Below the pieces are notes generated by a model. That model saw only the letters and a program-made list of their open reading frames with translations, searched no databases and was not told the origin of the DNA. This document shows positions 9,690 through 22,100 of a stretch of 64,000 bases of DNA, one piece after another. Numbering within the stretch: position 1 is the first letter of the stretch; the number at the start of each line of letters is the position of its first letter. The stretch lies in NCBI GenBank assembly GCA_029449235.1, contig JANATG010000004.1:62001-126000 (forward strand). Direction: 5' to 3'. The translations under genes were made by a program, and so were the position numbers. The DNA is from Linnemannia schmuckeri (Eukaryota; Mortierellomycota; Mortierellomycetes; Mortierellales; Mortierellaceae).

Positions 9690-10535
9690 TGTCGTGAATT
9701 CACCCTCTTTTATTCACGTGTTTTCTCCCTTTCACGCCACCAATTTTCACTATCTTTTTTTGGCCATTAATTACGCCTTACTTTTACCACCGATACTTTT
9801 TTGCTCTCTTTGTTTGTTCCCTTTTCCCCGAACATCCAACACGTCGCCTACCATCTTCACCACTATCTATAAGATACCACGACCCCATTGGTTGCACCGT
9901 TTCATGAACCCATGATGAGCTAGCAACCCGAGTCAACTTTGTTTGGCTTTTTCCTTGCTTTTATTCCCTTTTTCTTTTTCTTTTCTTCAACCGTGTTCAC
10001 GTTGGTTGCTCTTCTCTTTCGACTCGCCCCCTACCCTTTCCGAGTCTCAACAACCAGAAAGGATGGTACACCAGTTAGTAGTAGTTTCCCGAGTCACTTC
10101 TTTTTTCCCATATTCGTGTTATTCTCTCAATTCAGTAGCTTAGTCCCAGATAGTATAAAAGGATACCTAGAAGGCACGATTGAAACAGCATCTTCGCCCT
10201 GTTGTCAATCCTGCTCCTTCTAGGTAAGTCCCTCCTCCCTCCCCTTTTATCACCACTGTTCATGTCGCTCGAACAGTGTGTCTAATAAATCTTCGCCCTG
10301 TTGTCAATCCTGCTCCTTCTAGCATCCCCCTGTGCGCCCGAAGATCCGCACCACTCTAGTTGTCTCTTACCTGTGTTCGGAGAAGTTCACAGCCCCCCTT
10401 CCCTCTTCCTCTACGTTGTCCCTGTCTGTGATCGGAGAGATCACAGCCCCCCCTTCCCTCTTCCTCTGTGTCGTCTTTGCCAGTCTAGTTGAGACTGCGT
10501 GGTACCTCTTGCAGAAGTTGCTGGAGTCCTCCACA
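9690..10535 (+). repeat. 3' LTR (846 bp)
   Basis: Same sequence and length as the 5' LTR at an offset of exactly 5814 bp. No difference was noticed when the two copies were compared by eye, and open frames inside both translate identically. Confidence 0.95.
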
Positions 10536-10539
10536 CTTT

Positions 10540-10599
10540 TGTTGTGTATTCACCCTATTTTATTCACAAATTTCTCTTTTCACGCCACCAATACGCCAC

Positions 10600-10603
<4 letters not shown>
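10540..10603 (+). repeat. Diverged LTR start from an older related element
   Basis: TGTTGTGTATTCACCC and the following ~45 bp align with the first ~60 bp of the adjacent LTR, with several substitutions and a small duplication of ACGCCACCAAT. It starts 4 bp after the end of the young element and then runs into a ~45-nt T tract. It is best explained as a remnant of an earlier insertion at the same target. Confidence 0.75.
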
Positions 10604-10649
<46 letters not shown>

Positions 10650-10659
10650 AAGAATTCCT

Positions 10660-11127
10660 TTTCTTCGTGTTTAGTTTTGGGCGGGCGAGCCCACCAAGTT
10701 GGTAAAGCTTCCCCCTCTCAGCGCGAGGGTCGTGGGTTCAGACCTACGAAGATACGCTCAATTAGGATTTGACGGTATTGCGCTAGTCTCCCCTGTCCAG
10801 GAGGCCTGAGATGAAATAGTTCTCAGACGTACGCAAGTGTATGGACAGAGTGAGTATGCCCACTATATGGCTACGTTACTCTGGTGATGAGCCAGTCGGA
10901 ATGCCGTGTGGAGCCTGCCAACAACGGCGGACCGCTTAGACCAACCTTTCAAGTGCTCAAGTACATTCTGTCGGGTAACCGGCTTCCTGCACAAGCATAC
11001 TAAAAATGCCTCTGTGCAAAATAAGTACGCGCACCTAGTCAAGACTTAGATTAAAAAAAATATCGTGTACTGCACAGATAGGCCTTGTCAGAGGCAATTC
11101 TAGAAAAAAAAAAAAAAAAAAAAAAAA
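10660..11127 (+). mobile_element. tRNA-derived SINE-like sequence
   Basis: Near 10,690-10,750 there are A-box-like (CCAAGTTGGTAAAGC) and B-box-like (GGGTTCAGACC) sequences, and a stem CCCTC/GAGGG flanking a 7-nt loop, as in a decayed tRNA. About 350 bp of non-tRNA sequence follow, ending in a 24-nt poly-A tail. The preceding 45-nt T tract may belong to another insertion. No second copy is seen in this window, so the SINE call is tentative. Confidence 0.45.
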
Positions 11128-11711
11128 GATGGGCAGTTGCACAGAGCGACTCGCGGAATCACCCCCAAGAGCATGTTGACTGAGTGGTCCTCGGCCTTCA
11201 AGTCCCCACAGTCCATTGCCAAGACGGTCCTTCACAAGTTTATTGGTTACCTGGAGACGCAGGCCTCAGAGCTGATCTGGAAAACCCGATGCTCCACGAC
11301 GATCGCGTGGGAGCAGACGCAAGGCATCACTGCCAAGGACAAAACATCCAAATACACCGGCGCCCGAGGTGACTGGAGTCGAGGATACGGATACATCACG
11401 CGTGATGGTTTCTGCCCGTGTGGCGCTTCGCTAGCCACACATGAGGCTCGAATCTGCCCTGGAGCGACCAAGGAACCACGCGCAGCTGATGAGCGGCTGT
11501 TGGATAGTCTGTTAGGAAGGAGGAAGTTGTCATTGATGGAGAGGATGAGAGAATCCCCTTCATTCTTATGTAGTTTTACTTTGTCTTCCGTTAAAGCTGT
11601 GAGAAGCAGAGGCGATTGTTGCGCAGAGCCAAGTTCCAGACTGGATTTTGACTGGTGGATGACGCACGGAAGAGTTTGATATGAGGCCCTTCCTAGAAAT
11701 AAGATTATATA
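11128..11711 (+). mobile_element. 5'-truncated non-LTR retrotransposon (LINE) 3' end
   Basis: An open frame at 11,137-11,679 resembles the C-terminal tail of fungal LINE reverse transcriptases, with a segment such as FIGYLETQASELIWKTRC, then a Cys/His-containing part (FCPCGASLATHEARICPG). The catalytic RT core is missing. The 3' part around 11,605-11,690, including GATTGTTGCGCAGAGCCA, recurs at 52,680-52,800, so the two places share a LINE family tail. The final bases include an AATAAGATTATA tail. Confidence 0.6.
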
Positions 11712-12181
11712 GCGTGCTCCACTTTGATGATCGGAGTGAAACACACGGATTTAGTACGACTTTTTCATGCTTTTTTCAACCCCCATGCTATCTCAAGGTT
11801 AAGTCCAGGAACATGTTCTCTGATCTATACGACATATGACGGTAAACCAATGAAAAAATGGAAATAAGAAAAAAATAGCACATTTTTGTTATGGGTATTG
11901 CACAAACGCTCGCTCATTTGACATTACAACAGCAGAAAACATATGGGAAGAAGTGTTTTTTTTGGCTAAACTGATCGTTTTTTCTGATTTTCAAAATGCA
12001 AAAAAAATCGAACTAATGATGAAAATGTGATTTTATGACAACTAAAGAGCAGAGCCTCATGATGATCAAGAAAAAAATAAAGGTTTCTGATCTTAATCTT
12101 GAGAAAGTATGGGTTGAAAAAAGCATGAAAAAGCAGTACTAAATCCGTGTGTTTCACTCCGATCATCAAAGTGGAGCACGT
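11712..12181. mobile_element. Palindromic TA-flanked element, ~95-bp terminal inverted repeats
   Basis: The left end TAGCGTGCTCCACTTTGATG and right end CATCAAAGTGGAGCACGTTA are inverted repeats that continue for about 95 bp, to GCATGCTTTTTTCAACCC and its complement. TA flanks both ends. The ~280-bp AT-rich centre has no coding capacity. TA target use suggests the Tc1/mariner group. The termini resemble those of the element at 50,980. Confidence 0.75.
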
Positions 12182-12183
12182 TA

Positions 12184-13699
12184 TAAAAAAATAAAAGTTA
12201 AAAAAAAATCGTGCAATGCGCTGGAAAAAAACATAAAATAAAGATTAAAACATAATGTCGTATACCGCTACTATTTCTTCCTTTTTGTGATGATTGACTT
12301 TGTCACCATTTTAGAGAGCTGCTCGTCCGACTAGCAATTAAGGGAGTCCATTGACGGGGGACTATTTTTTGCTAAATTTTTTGTTTTCATTTCTGCCATT
12401 TAGGGTCACCTTTTTGTTATTTCAGGCGCGTCTTTTTTCTTTTAAGCGCCTCAAATTTTATGAGACAACAAAAAGCTTCATTTAAGAGGAGAAAATTGGT
12501 TATGAAATTATTTTTTTTCAAGATCTTCCCTTTCCTTTTTCTTTTTTCGCGCGCCTTGTTTTCTTTATCGCATCTTATTTCCACGCTTCTAATTCTGTTA
12601 CACACCGCGTTTTTATTTCATGCCTCACCACCCCAAGTCATAGTATCTCTTCAATAAAGTGCGGATGGTGTCTGCCTGTTGTCTGCCTTCTCTCAACTCC
12701 AAACCCACTCTTTTATTTTCTAAGTGAGGGCGTAAGGAATAGTAAAAGGAAATGTTTAAAAAAAGTAGCTTCGCCGAAAAACATTGCAAGGAACAGTCGT
12801 GTTTTTGTGGCGAACGACATGTTCCTTACATTTTTCATTACTGCTTTTAACAACGAGCCGATGCTAGCGTGGTCGTTTCTCTTTGATTGCCGATTGAAAA
12901 TACCAGTTGAATGCCTTATTGAGAAAAAATAATAAAAAAATCCTAGCGAAAGATCTAATATCCTTTTGCAAATTTACGGTCCTTTGTGCCTTTCACTCCG
13001 CCTAAAGCATCAAATTGCAAAAAAAAAGAGAGTCGAATATTAGTAAATCATTTCATTCTGCACAAATTGGAACGCAGATAGCAAGCAACAAATGGTCCAT
13101 CAATAAGAGGTATGATTCAAACGATAACATAATCGTGTTGAGCTTGAGAGAGCTCCTCTTCCCTGCTTTCCAAGGCTGAAAACCGATCGGGATCGTCCGA
13201 ATTTTTCGAAGAGGGTTTCCCAGGGTATGAAAAATGGATCAAAGCGAGAAACCATTTCAAAAATAAACCAAAGATTAGTAATCCGGTTTTGGTATTTTAG
13301 GCATTCACACGCGTCTTGTTTATCCGTTGCATCAAAAAAAAAAGAGCACTCGCAAGCCATTGCGCCTCCTTTTGTCGCTCAACCGCCAGCCGCAGGTCTT
13401 TTTGCCAGATGTGGTACAACAAATGAGAAAAAATTCCAGACTGATGGGTTCAGACCCAAAAGAACAAACGAAATCTCCATTTCATTTGATAATTGTTTAT
13501 ATAGTGCCACGGATACGTACCTCTCGCTGTTCCTTCAATCGCTTTACAAGTTCTATTTTCACTGGGGGCCAAATCTTTTATACCGGACAGAAAGAGTAGA
13601 AAAGTTAAGTAATGAAACAATGCAAAAGTCACTTTGGCAAAGTAGAGAAGTGGGAGTATAAATCAATTGCTGTGGATCAATCAAGCATCCTTACATTAT
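12184..13699. other. AT-rich intergenic DNA without a recognisable gene
   Basis: Open frames are short, hydrophobic or Lys-rich and show no family motif or convincing splice pattern. A weak inverted repeat (GTAAGGAATAGTAAAAG near 12,733 and TGTTCCTTACATTTTTCATTACTG near 12,818) is present. Nothing else could be supported. Confidence 0.5.
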
Positions 13700-13886
13700 T
13701 ACGATCAAATTTGGCCTCGGGCTCGGTCTTGAACACAGCTTCCGCTCTCTCTGTGTTCTTACCTTTCTCCGTCGAGTGTTTCGTGGCCTGCATCGCCTGA
13801 GCCTCCTCCTTGGACCCTTCTTCCTTCTTCTTGTTCCTCTCCTCCTTCATATTCTCACTCGCGGTGGCAGAGGGATTTCCATCCAT
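13700..13886 (-). pseudogene. Charged Lys/Glu-rich coding remnant or orphan exon
   Basis: The minus strand from ATG 13,886 reads a coherent acidic/basic peptide rich in K and E, ending at a good donor (GTAAGG at 13,698). Upstream is a plausible acceptor (TTGATGTTCGCAG). Between that acceptor and the ATG the same frame encodes a similar composition but contains one TAG stop. No flanking exons were found. It may be a broken gene or chance low-complexity sequence. Confidence 0.25.
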
Positions 13887-13889
13887 GGT

Positions 13890-16197
13890 CTTGCTCTCCT
13901 TTTCGATGAGCGTGGCGCTCTCCTACTCCTCCTCCTTCTTCTCCTCATCCATAGGCTGCGAACATCAAGAAAGAGCAGAAAACAAAACATAATTTGTGTT
14001 GTTAGTGAGCGTCGCGACCCATTTTGAGAGGAGAGGAGATGAGATAAGACTGAGGAGGAGTGACATGAGCTCCAGTTTGCTTCCCCTCGGAAAACGCTCT
14101 TCTCAATGAAAAGGTATGCCGAAAATCGAATAACAATGAGACAAACCATTCCTCCTCAGTTACTTTGTTTGACTTAACAATGCCATGGATACTTCTGTGG
14201 AAAAACATTCTTCAATACTTTTTTGTCGTCCGATTTCAATACCCACGGAAAAGGTCAATCGACTTGCTTCTGCCAGTCTTACATCGACTACAAGATGTAC
14301 AGAATAAAAAAAAGAACGCGTTAGACAAAATAAAAATAGGGCATGGGTCGGTCGAGCAGGCTCCACTGCTACATAGATATATCAAGTTCGTCAATGGATC
14401 CATACTTGCGCTGTATTTCTTTCTGCCACCAGGAGTCGATCTGGTGTAAGGGTTTGCGAGATCATGCGCATTGAAACGATATCAATGGGCGCTCTTTTGT
14501 AAGGACTCCTTGACTTGACAGCCGCGGCTACATATCTTTTCAACCCAAACTGGGCGCTATCAATACAGGTTAATGCAAATAAATACTATAGTTGGCGACC
14601 AATCGACCCTGCACAGTTGACATACGAGAGCTGTGGGCTTGAATAAAGCAAAAAAAACTTACAACGCTGTGCCATTCCCGCCATTGTGCTTGTCGAAAAG
14701 AGGAATGTCTCCTTGTAGTTCTTGAAGGCGCTTTGATTTCACTGCTGTCTCGAGCCACACATTGTCCGGTTCGACATCGGGATGCCTCGTGCGTTTAGAG
14801 TGTACATTCAGTTGTGGACATTTGTCTTAAGGATCGCATCATTTATCGCGAGAAAATAGCCTCCCTCCTTTGTAAAAGAATGCAGTTTATTTGATGCAGT
14901 AGTCTTTTTGTGATTCCTATTGGACGAAATAGGACAACGAGCGCTTTTTGCATCTGCATCGACTCTGGAAATCGTTTTTTTTTCAGCTTTTCAAACAAGT
15001 GCAACTTGCATCTGCATCGAAAATTTTAAAAGGGAGGCTTATAGGCGATGTAACCCCCCCCCCCCCCCTTTTTTTTTGGCCAACAAAACTAGCATCTTCA
15101 TTCAGTTAAGCCTCACACGCGGCATACTATGCAGATGTTCAATCGTTTCTTGTCATTTATTAACATTGCAGTGAGCTACAATGCTAGGCGTCGACCGTGT
15201 GCTTGCGACATTGAGAGGAAGAGGGATAGTTGGTTTGAAACGATTAGAGCATGGAGGAAAAAGTAGAAAGGAAAAGAGACGCAAATGGGAACATGAAAAA
15301 CAAAGAGAGTCGTGTGTCCTGGACGTTGGTAATGGTCAGTCACGAGAGATGGTTGACAAAGAGTGATGACTCTCCTCTTCATTCACCCATGATATTTCAT
15401 CGTGAGTTTCCGGTGCCACGTGTTTGTTCATTTTGTGCGCATCCTTGTTCTGGCTGATCAGCAAAAAAAAAGGGAGGTAGTTGCACGGTCTTGACATCTG
15501 TAGTTCCCAGGGGCCATCGTCTAGTTGACAAGGGCAGATTGCGCTCTGATGGTCACTTGAACAAGGCCTCGGTAAGCATGAGGAAAAAGTTGAGCGTGTA
15601 TTTGTCTAGGGTTTTTTGACCAACGAGCATCTCTACCTTGGAAAAAAAAAAGTCTGGGGCTTTTTGACCCAGAAAATCCGCCACCTTTTTATTTTCAGAT
15701 GATGCTCGTCGTTGCGGGTAAATCCTGGTAGTGGCAGGAACGGCACCAACACTGTTATGTCAAGAAACGCTACGGTATTTCAGGTTTCCCTTTTGTGTTC
15801 CTCTGCTTTGCGCATTCCAAGAGATGACGAAAGAAATAAACAAGAGTCGATCGACTGTCGAGCCAAGCCCAGACTCAAGCCCATGCCCAAGCCCAAGCCG
15901 ATTCTGATGCTCGCCTCTGAACCTGAATGGAAGAGCAGTCCCCTCCACGTTTGATGTGGTGGTTCGAATCGAATTTCATACTCCTTCTTTCCCGATACAA
16001 TCAGTCAATGGTGTCGTGTCCTTTCTTTTCTTTTCTCGTTCTTTATCACTTACCACCTGCCTCTCGTACCCTTATCCTTGCACTTTTATTCACTTTCGCT
16101 TCTTCTTACACCCTCTTCTCTCACGCCAAATCGCCAAATAATTTCCCTTCTCTTCCTCTGACAACAACGGCGACTCCTCTGCTTCTTCCTCCTACAA
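13890..16197. other. Intergenic DNA upstream of the inositol phosphatase gene
   Basis: No gene supported. It contains a C16-T9 homopolymer block at about 15,053-15,078, several A runs, and pyrimidine-rich sequence from about 15,980 that may be the promoter and leader of the downstream gene. A CCCAAGCCCAAGCC microrepeat lies near 15,880. Confidence 0.5.
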
Positions 16198-19100
16198 ATG
16201 CAGTCAGAGGTCTATCTGTCGTCCCATGGTCAGGCGGCAAGGACAATCGCCCTCAGACCCTGCGGCACCAACCGCCTCGACCCATCCTCCCAAGGAAACA
16301 TCCTCTACTTCTCCCCACACGACGAACACACCCAGACCGGACTCCTCAAGGTCGCCGTCAGGCTCGAGCCCGCTGCTGACTTTCACCAGGGCTTCTACAG
16401 AAAAGTCCACTCCCGCCCCGTCTACGGCTGTCTCGGCCTCATGCACCACGCCAACGGTACTCCCCTTCTCTTCCTCTCCTTCTCCCTTTCATTCCTTCGC
16501 TCCCTCGTGTCAGTCAGTCAGCTCGTTGATGCTCTTAGCGAGCATCATCTCACAAAAAAAAAAAGGTCGCTTACACTCCACATCTTTTTCTGCAATCAAA
16601 TTCCAAATAGACACCTTCATTGCACTGGTCACAGGATGCACAAAGGTCGGCGACCTGCGCATGAGCGAATCTGTTTACAAGATCATCGCGGTCAAGTTCT
16701 TTTCCCTGACAGGCGAGACTCCAGACGAGGATATGATCCCTGCACCCGTCAATCCAGAGTATGCCAGCGATACAGAAGGGCCAGGGTTAATGCCTCACCC
16801 GTGTCGGGAACTCGAGAAGGTCCTCTGCAACGGCGGCTTTTATTTTTCTCCTCAGTTCGATCTCACACGGTCCATCCAATCCAGGCAAGTGCTTTTAATA
16901 TTCTCAGTAGATCACTCAATCGCTGGCAGTGGGTTTATTGTGTCGTCTCGTGTTGCGTTAGTATAAGCAGTAGCAGTAGCAGGGGTATTCAGGACAGGAA
17001 AGAGTGAGCAATGGCAAAGCGCGATAGGAAAACAAAAGAGTAATCATAAACAAAGAAGAAAACAAAGGAGGACGACTGAACAATCGACATACCATGGAAA
17101 AGGAAAGCGGGAATGAAGGAAAATGGATTCTCTTGGGTAATTACTCCAAAAGTGTACATTCATTAACGCGCATATCTCGTCAATTGGGAGTCTCGACTCT
17201 TATTTGCCCATTCTGCATCTAGAACACTTCAATTGCAGGAAAAACACAGCGCAGAGACCAACCAGAACTATGACCAAAGCTATCTTTGGAATCACTTCAT
17301 GCTGTCGGAACTTTTGACTTTCCGGTCCCACCTCGACGAACAGGAGCGAGAGGAACTGGACTTCGGAGGCTTATTGGTAAATTACCACAAATCGACGTTC
17401 TATTTGTGCACTTGATTACAATACATTGTACATCAACCCTCCAGTACTGATATCAATTGGGCAACCTCAACTAGGTTCATGTCATTCAAGGATATGTTGG
17501 ATGCCAGCCCTTCAGGACTGCGACGACACAGGGGCAGATTTCCGTGATCTCAAGACTCAGCTCAAGGCGCGCAGGTTCGGTGCAGGAAAAAAGATACCCA
17601 ACAATGTCGCACACAAATACACAACAGCCAAATATATGAATGGATGCCGCATTCTTCAACGGGAATACTCACACAACCAATTCATTACATTGTTAGGCAC
17701 ACGCTACAACACTCGCGGAATTGACGATAATGGAAACGTAGCTAATTTTGTCGAGGTATCGTCATTTTCATGAACGCTGGAGATTAGCCGAGCGTAATTG
17801 TTGGATGACACTGGAGTAAGAACATACATCAGAAAAACTCACCAATTAGACCCGCTTTTGTACATCTAGACCGAGACGATATTGTCCAACCCTGAGTGGT
17901 GTTTCGCCTATACCCAGATCCGCGGAAGCGTTCCAGGTATTTGACAATTACTAAGAAAACATGCTTGCTTCAACTGGACTTTATTAAACGCACAATTATA
18001 TTGTTCACACATTTTCCCCATCTCTACACAAATGATAGTGTTTTGGGAGCAACAAGGGTTACAGCTGGCGAGCCACAAGATTCAACTCTCGAGAGGAAGC
18101 GACGCGACTAAGCCAGCAGTGAAGAGACATTTTGAGGAGCTCATTCAGAAATACGAGGATGTCCATATCATTGACCTGTTGGGTATCAAGGACCAAGGCG
18201 AGATCACGCTTTCACAGGAATACAGAGGCCAGGTCGAGGCTCTCAAGCCGATTCTGAAGCACCTCCACATGACGCGGTTCGACTATCATTCCCAGGTCAA
18301 GGGCGGCAACTATGAGCAAGTCCAAAGCCTACTGCAGCACATCCGTGGCGATTCCGAACGCTATGGATACTTTTACCATGATCTCCTCTCCAACTCTATT
18401 ATCCAGACCCAGCGCGGTGTCTTCCGTACCAATTGTCTCGACTGCCTGGATCGGTAAATTGACAATTTATGCAATACGTGCATGTTTTGCAACTGTTGTT
18501 AGAGAGAGAGAGACAGAAGGCTACTAAGTATGGAGCAATCTGACCTTTTTCTAACTTGAAATTAGCACGAACGTGATTCAGAGCAGCTTGTCAAGAGAGG
18601 CGACCGAGTACCTGATCCACAACCTTTTCCCCCAGGACAGCCGGTTCTCTAGTCTAATGGCGATCCACTCTCAACTCTGGGCCGACAATGGCGACATGCT
18701 GTCCAAAATTTACACAGGCACAGGAGCACTCAAATCGGATGTCACTCGTTCGGGCAAAATGTCCTTCGCGAGCATGCTTGGCGACGCCACCAAATCTATC
18801 AACCGTTTCTATATCAACAATTTTCAGGACAAGGATCGCCAAGAAGTCATTGACATCCTCTTGGTAAGCTGACTTTCATTCACTCATTCCGTGCCCATTT
18901 ACTCCTGTAATGTTCATTTGTATACTAAAAACCGCGTTTGCTGACACCGCTTCCAACCTATGCCTCAAATATGTAGGGAAAAATGTCACACCAAAGCCCA
19001 GTGACAATCTATGACCCAGTTCACGACTCGATTGCATCGGAAGTGAAAGCGCGGTTAGGCGAATATTCGCAAAAGGTGCAGATCGATGTCTTCGTGGGAA

Positions 19101-22100
19101 CTTACAACCTCAACGGAAAACCACCTTCTGAGGAGACCCTTGAGCCTTGGCTTTGTTTCGACAAAGGTACGACCTCACGATCGCTGTGTTGCTAGGTTCA
19201 AGATAAATGCATCAATCCCCACTAATTGTTGCTGAACATTCCTTACGTGAATAGATGTACCGGAGCCGGATCTTTATGTGATTGGATTCCAAGAGATTGT
19301 AAAGCTGACACCAAAGCAGATCATGGCTACGGACGAAGGTAAGCGTCGAGTCTGGGAGCACGAGATTGAAAGGACGATTAACCGCAGAGGAGGAGCGCGC
19401 TATGCCCAGCTTCGCTCAGGACAGCTGGTCGGGGCTGCTCTGATGATTTATGCCAAGGAGTCCAGTCTTCCTCACATCCGCAACGTGGAGTGTGCAATCA
19501 AAAAGGTACAGTTATCGTGCATACTGTCAACTTATTGCACACGGTTTTCGCATTCTCAGACAGCCTCTGTCTCGGTGGAAGTAATTATCAACCTCATTTA
19601 TTTTGTTGCTGACCAATCTGATTAGACGGGAATGGGTGGAATGGCAGGCAACAAGGGAGCTGTCGCCATCAGGATGAACTACTATGAGACCGAGCTTTGC
19701 CTGGTGACATCGCATCTTGCCTCTGGTCAGGATAATCTCCAGGAGCGCAACAACGACTTTCATACCATCAACAACGGTCTGACGTTTGCACGGGGTCGTA
19801 ACATTGCCAGCCATGAGTAAGCTTCTCCTGACTTCGTGGTCTCCTGGATGTAGAACTGACTCTTTGTTAGCTGAGATTGAGCCTAATCTCACGCGCCTTT
19901 GTTTCTTATTCAAAACATAGTATTATCCTCTGGTGCGGAGATTTCAACTACCGCGTCGACATGGAGAACGATCAGGTATATCATTTTTGTTTACTTGTCA
20001 AGCACCTTCACTGTCACCAGAGTCTATTTCAGTTATTTTAACTTTTATTCATGGATTTCGCATGGTCATTGTAGATCCGAGCATTGGTCAGCCAAGGCAA
20101 CTACTTTGAGATCTTCCGCTGCGACCAGCTGAAGCGCTCGATCGATTATGGAGAGGCGTTCTACGGATACAAGGAGGGCATCATCGCGTTTGCACCCACC
20201 TACCGTTATGACATTGGCACCGACAACTATGACACCAGTGAAAAGTATCGAGCACCCGCGTGGACTGATCGCATTCTCTACAAGGGAAGAGATGTACGTT
20301 CTTCTTTCTCTTTCCTGCTAGGCGAGATTAATAGCGCTGTCTCTGATTATTATGACAAATGGAAAAGATGGAGGACTAACGTATGCTGTGACCTCTCTTT
20401 TGCTTTCTCAGATTTACCAAACGAGCTACGATCGCGCAGAGTTCAGGACGTCCGATCACAGACCTGGTAAGCACCTTCAAGACTTGCATGAAAACTCTTT
20501 TGTCTCTTCTGGAAGAAATGGTGCCTCTGTTCACAAAGATATGTGACTGACAAGAGACTGACGGCATTCTATTATGCTGCTAGTAATGTCGATGTTTGTG
20601 TTGGAGTTGACGATGCTTGACTCTCAAGCCAAGGAGAAGATGGAGCAGACACTTTACCGTAACAGCTCTGCCAGGACAGTTGCCATCAAGGAGCAGCAGC
20701 CTGCTGGAAATGGATTTACGCGTGATGTTGAGCTCGGCGGCAAACTAATCGCATCTAACCAGTTTGTCATGCCCTACGACCGCGTTCCTCAAAGCACTGG
20801 TAGGTCGACAAAAAGAACTTGGTTTATTGTTGTTACTGAACCTGCGTAGCCATGGAATGCCTCTAATCGCTGCTGGATATGATATATTTGCAATATTTAG
20901 GTCAAAAGCCAAGCTCGGAAAGCCATCAATGGTGGAATGATCCTTTGGAGGGCACGGTCAAAAGGATTCCCTCCAACAAGAAAAACCCATTTGAAGGAGA
21001 CAAGACTATTACCGATACCAACGGTGCCAGCCCAAAGGCGGTACCACCTAGACAAGGTGCGGGATCTCCTATACCGTCCTCTTTGGCATCCAGACCTGCC
21101 CCAAGTCCACCTGCCAGGAAGCCTACTGTCGATCTTCTTGGGGGTAAGCAATCAATTCATGCGGTTTTTTTCTATGACGAATATGATCCGTATACTCATA
21201 ATCTGTTACTATTTCTTCTGTCTTCGGTGCGATTTCGCAGATATCGACGACAGCTCACCTGTATTGCCCATCATGTCTCCGACTGCAGGCAGAGAACCTA
21301 GTTCTAATGGCACAATATCACCTTTGCCATCGGTCAAGAAGTACGCACCTCCACCACCCGCCAGTCGCCGAACAGGATTGCCTACCATTTTGCCAGCTTC
21401 TTCAGTCATCCACAAAGACGGTGCTTTCCGACGACCGGCTCCTCCGCCACCCAAGAAGTACGGTTTCCTTCGAGGCACCGAAGGAAACAAGCAAAATGGC
21501 ACGGAGGACGACAATGATGACGACGACGACGACGATGACACTGATGCATATGTGGATGCCAAATCTGAGCCAGCTCTTGTCGACATTCCTACCAACCCGG
21601 TAGTATTTAAGCAGGACAAAACCAGGGAAATCAAGGAGAAGCAGCCGCAAAAGGAGATTGTAAAGAAGGATGAGAGCAAGGCTGATCACCCCAGCCCGAA
21701 GCTGCATGAAGCCGAAACCCTTTTCAAGCCTTCCCAGCTTAAGAGTCACCAGCCAGGAACAGCAGGAGCCCTATTCACCAGCGACAAGTCGACCCCTGTT
21801 CCTAACAAGATTGTAGAGAAGAAGGCAGTAGAGTTCGGAATCATTCGACCGACATTGTCAAGTGCTTCGTCCATTTCTTCCAACTCTTCGTCGACACCAC
21901 CCTCATCGGTCTCTTTGGCGACAGTGGCAGCTAACAAGTCCAAGGTACTGTTGCCAGGTCTGGATCCTCGTGGTAAAGGAGGTAGTGGCCGACACCCAGC
22001 GATTGCGTCGATGGGATTAGGTCTTGGATCAGCCGGCATTGAGACACCCAGCAAATCGGACTCTGCGTCAGAGAGCCCAAGTCTGCCCAATGTGCAGCAG

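Larger units (their letters stand above)
3876..10535 (+). mobile_element. Complete Ty3/gypsy LTR retrotransposon
   Basis: Two 846-bp LTRs (3876-4721 and 9690-10535) begin TG and end CA and appear identical, which points to recent insertion. Between them are a primer-binding site, one uninterrupted gag-pol frame and a polypurine tract. The flanks share CTTT (3872-3875 and 10536-10539), consistent with a 4-5 bp target duplication. The element sits immediately upstream of the tRNA-Thr gene, in opposite orientation to it. All parts needed for autonomous movement are present. Confidence 0.95.

Noticed and set aside
13227..13661. 144-codon plus-strand frame
   Set aside because: No recognisable domain, mixed composition, no splice context; treated as chance in AT-rich DNA.
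15495..15590. GGCCATCGTCTAGTTGAC resembles a tRNA D arm
   Set aside because: No matching T arm or B box within tRNA distance and no acceptor pairing.
16881..16890. GC-AG intron at CAG|GCAAGT after exon 2 of the inositol phosphatase
   Set aside because: It breaks the reading phase with exon 3; the CAA|GT donor 4 nt later keeps phase, although it is a weak donor.
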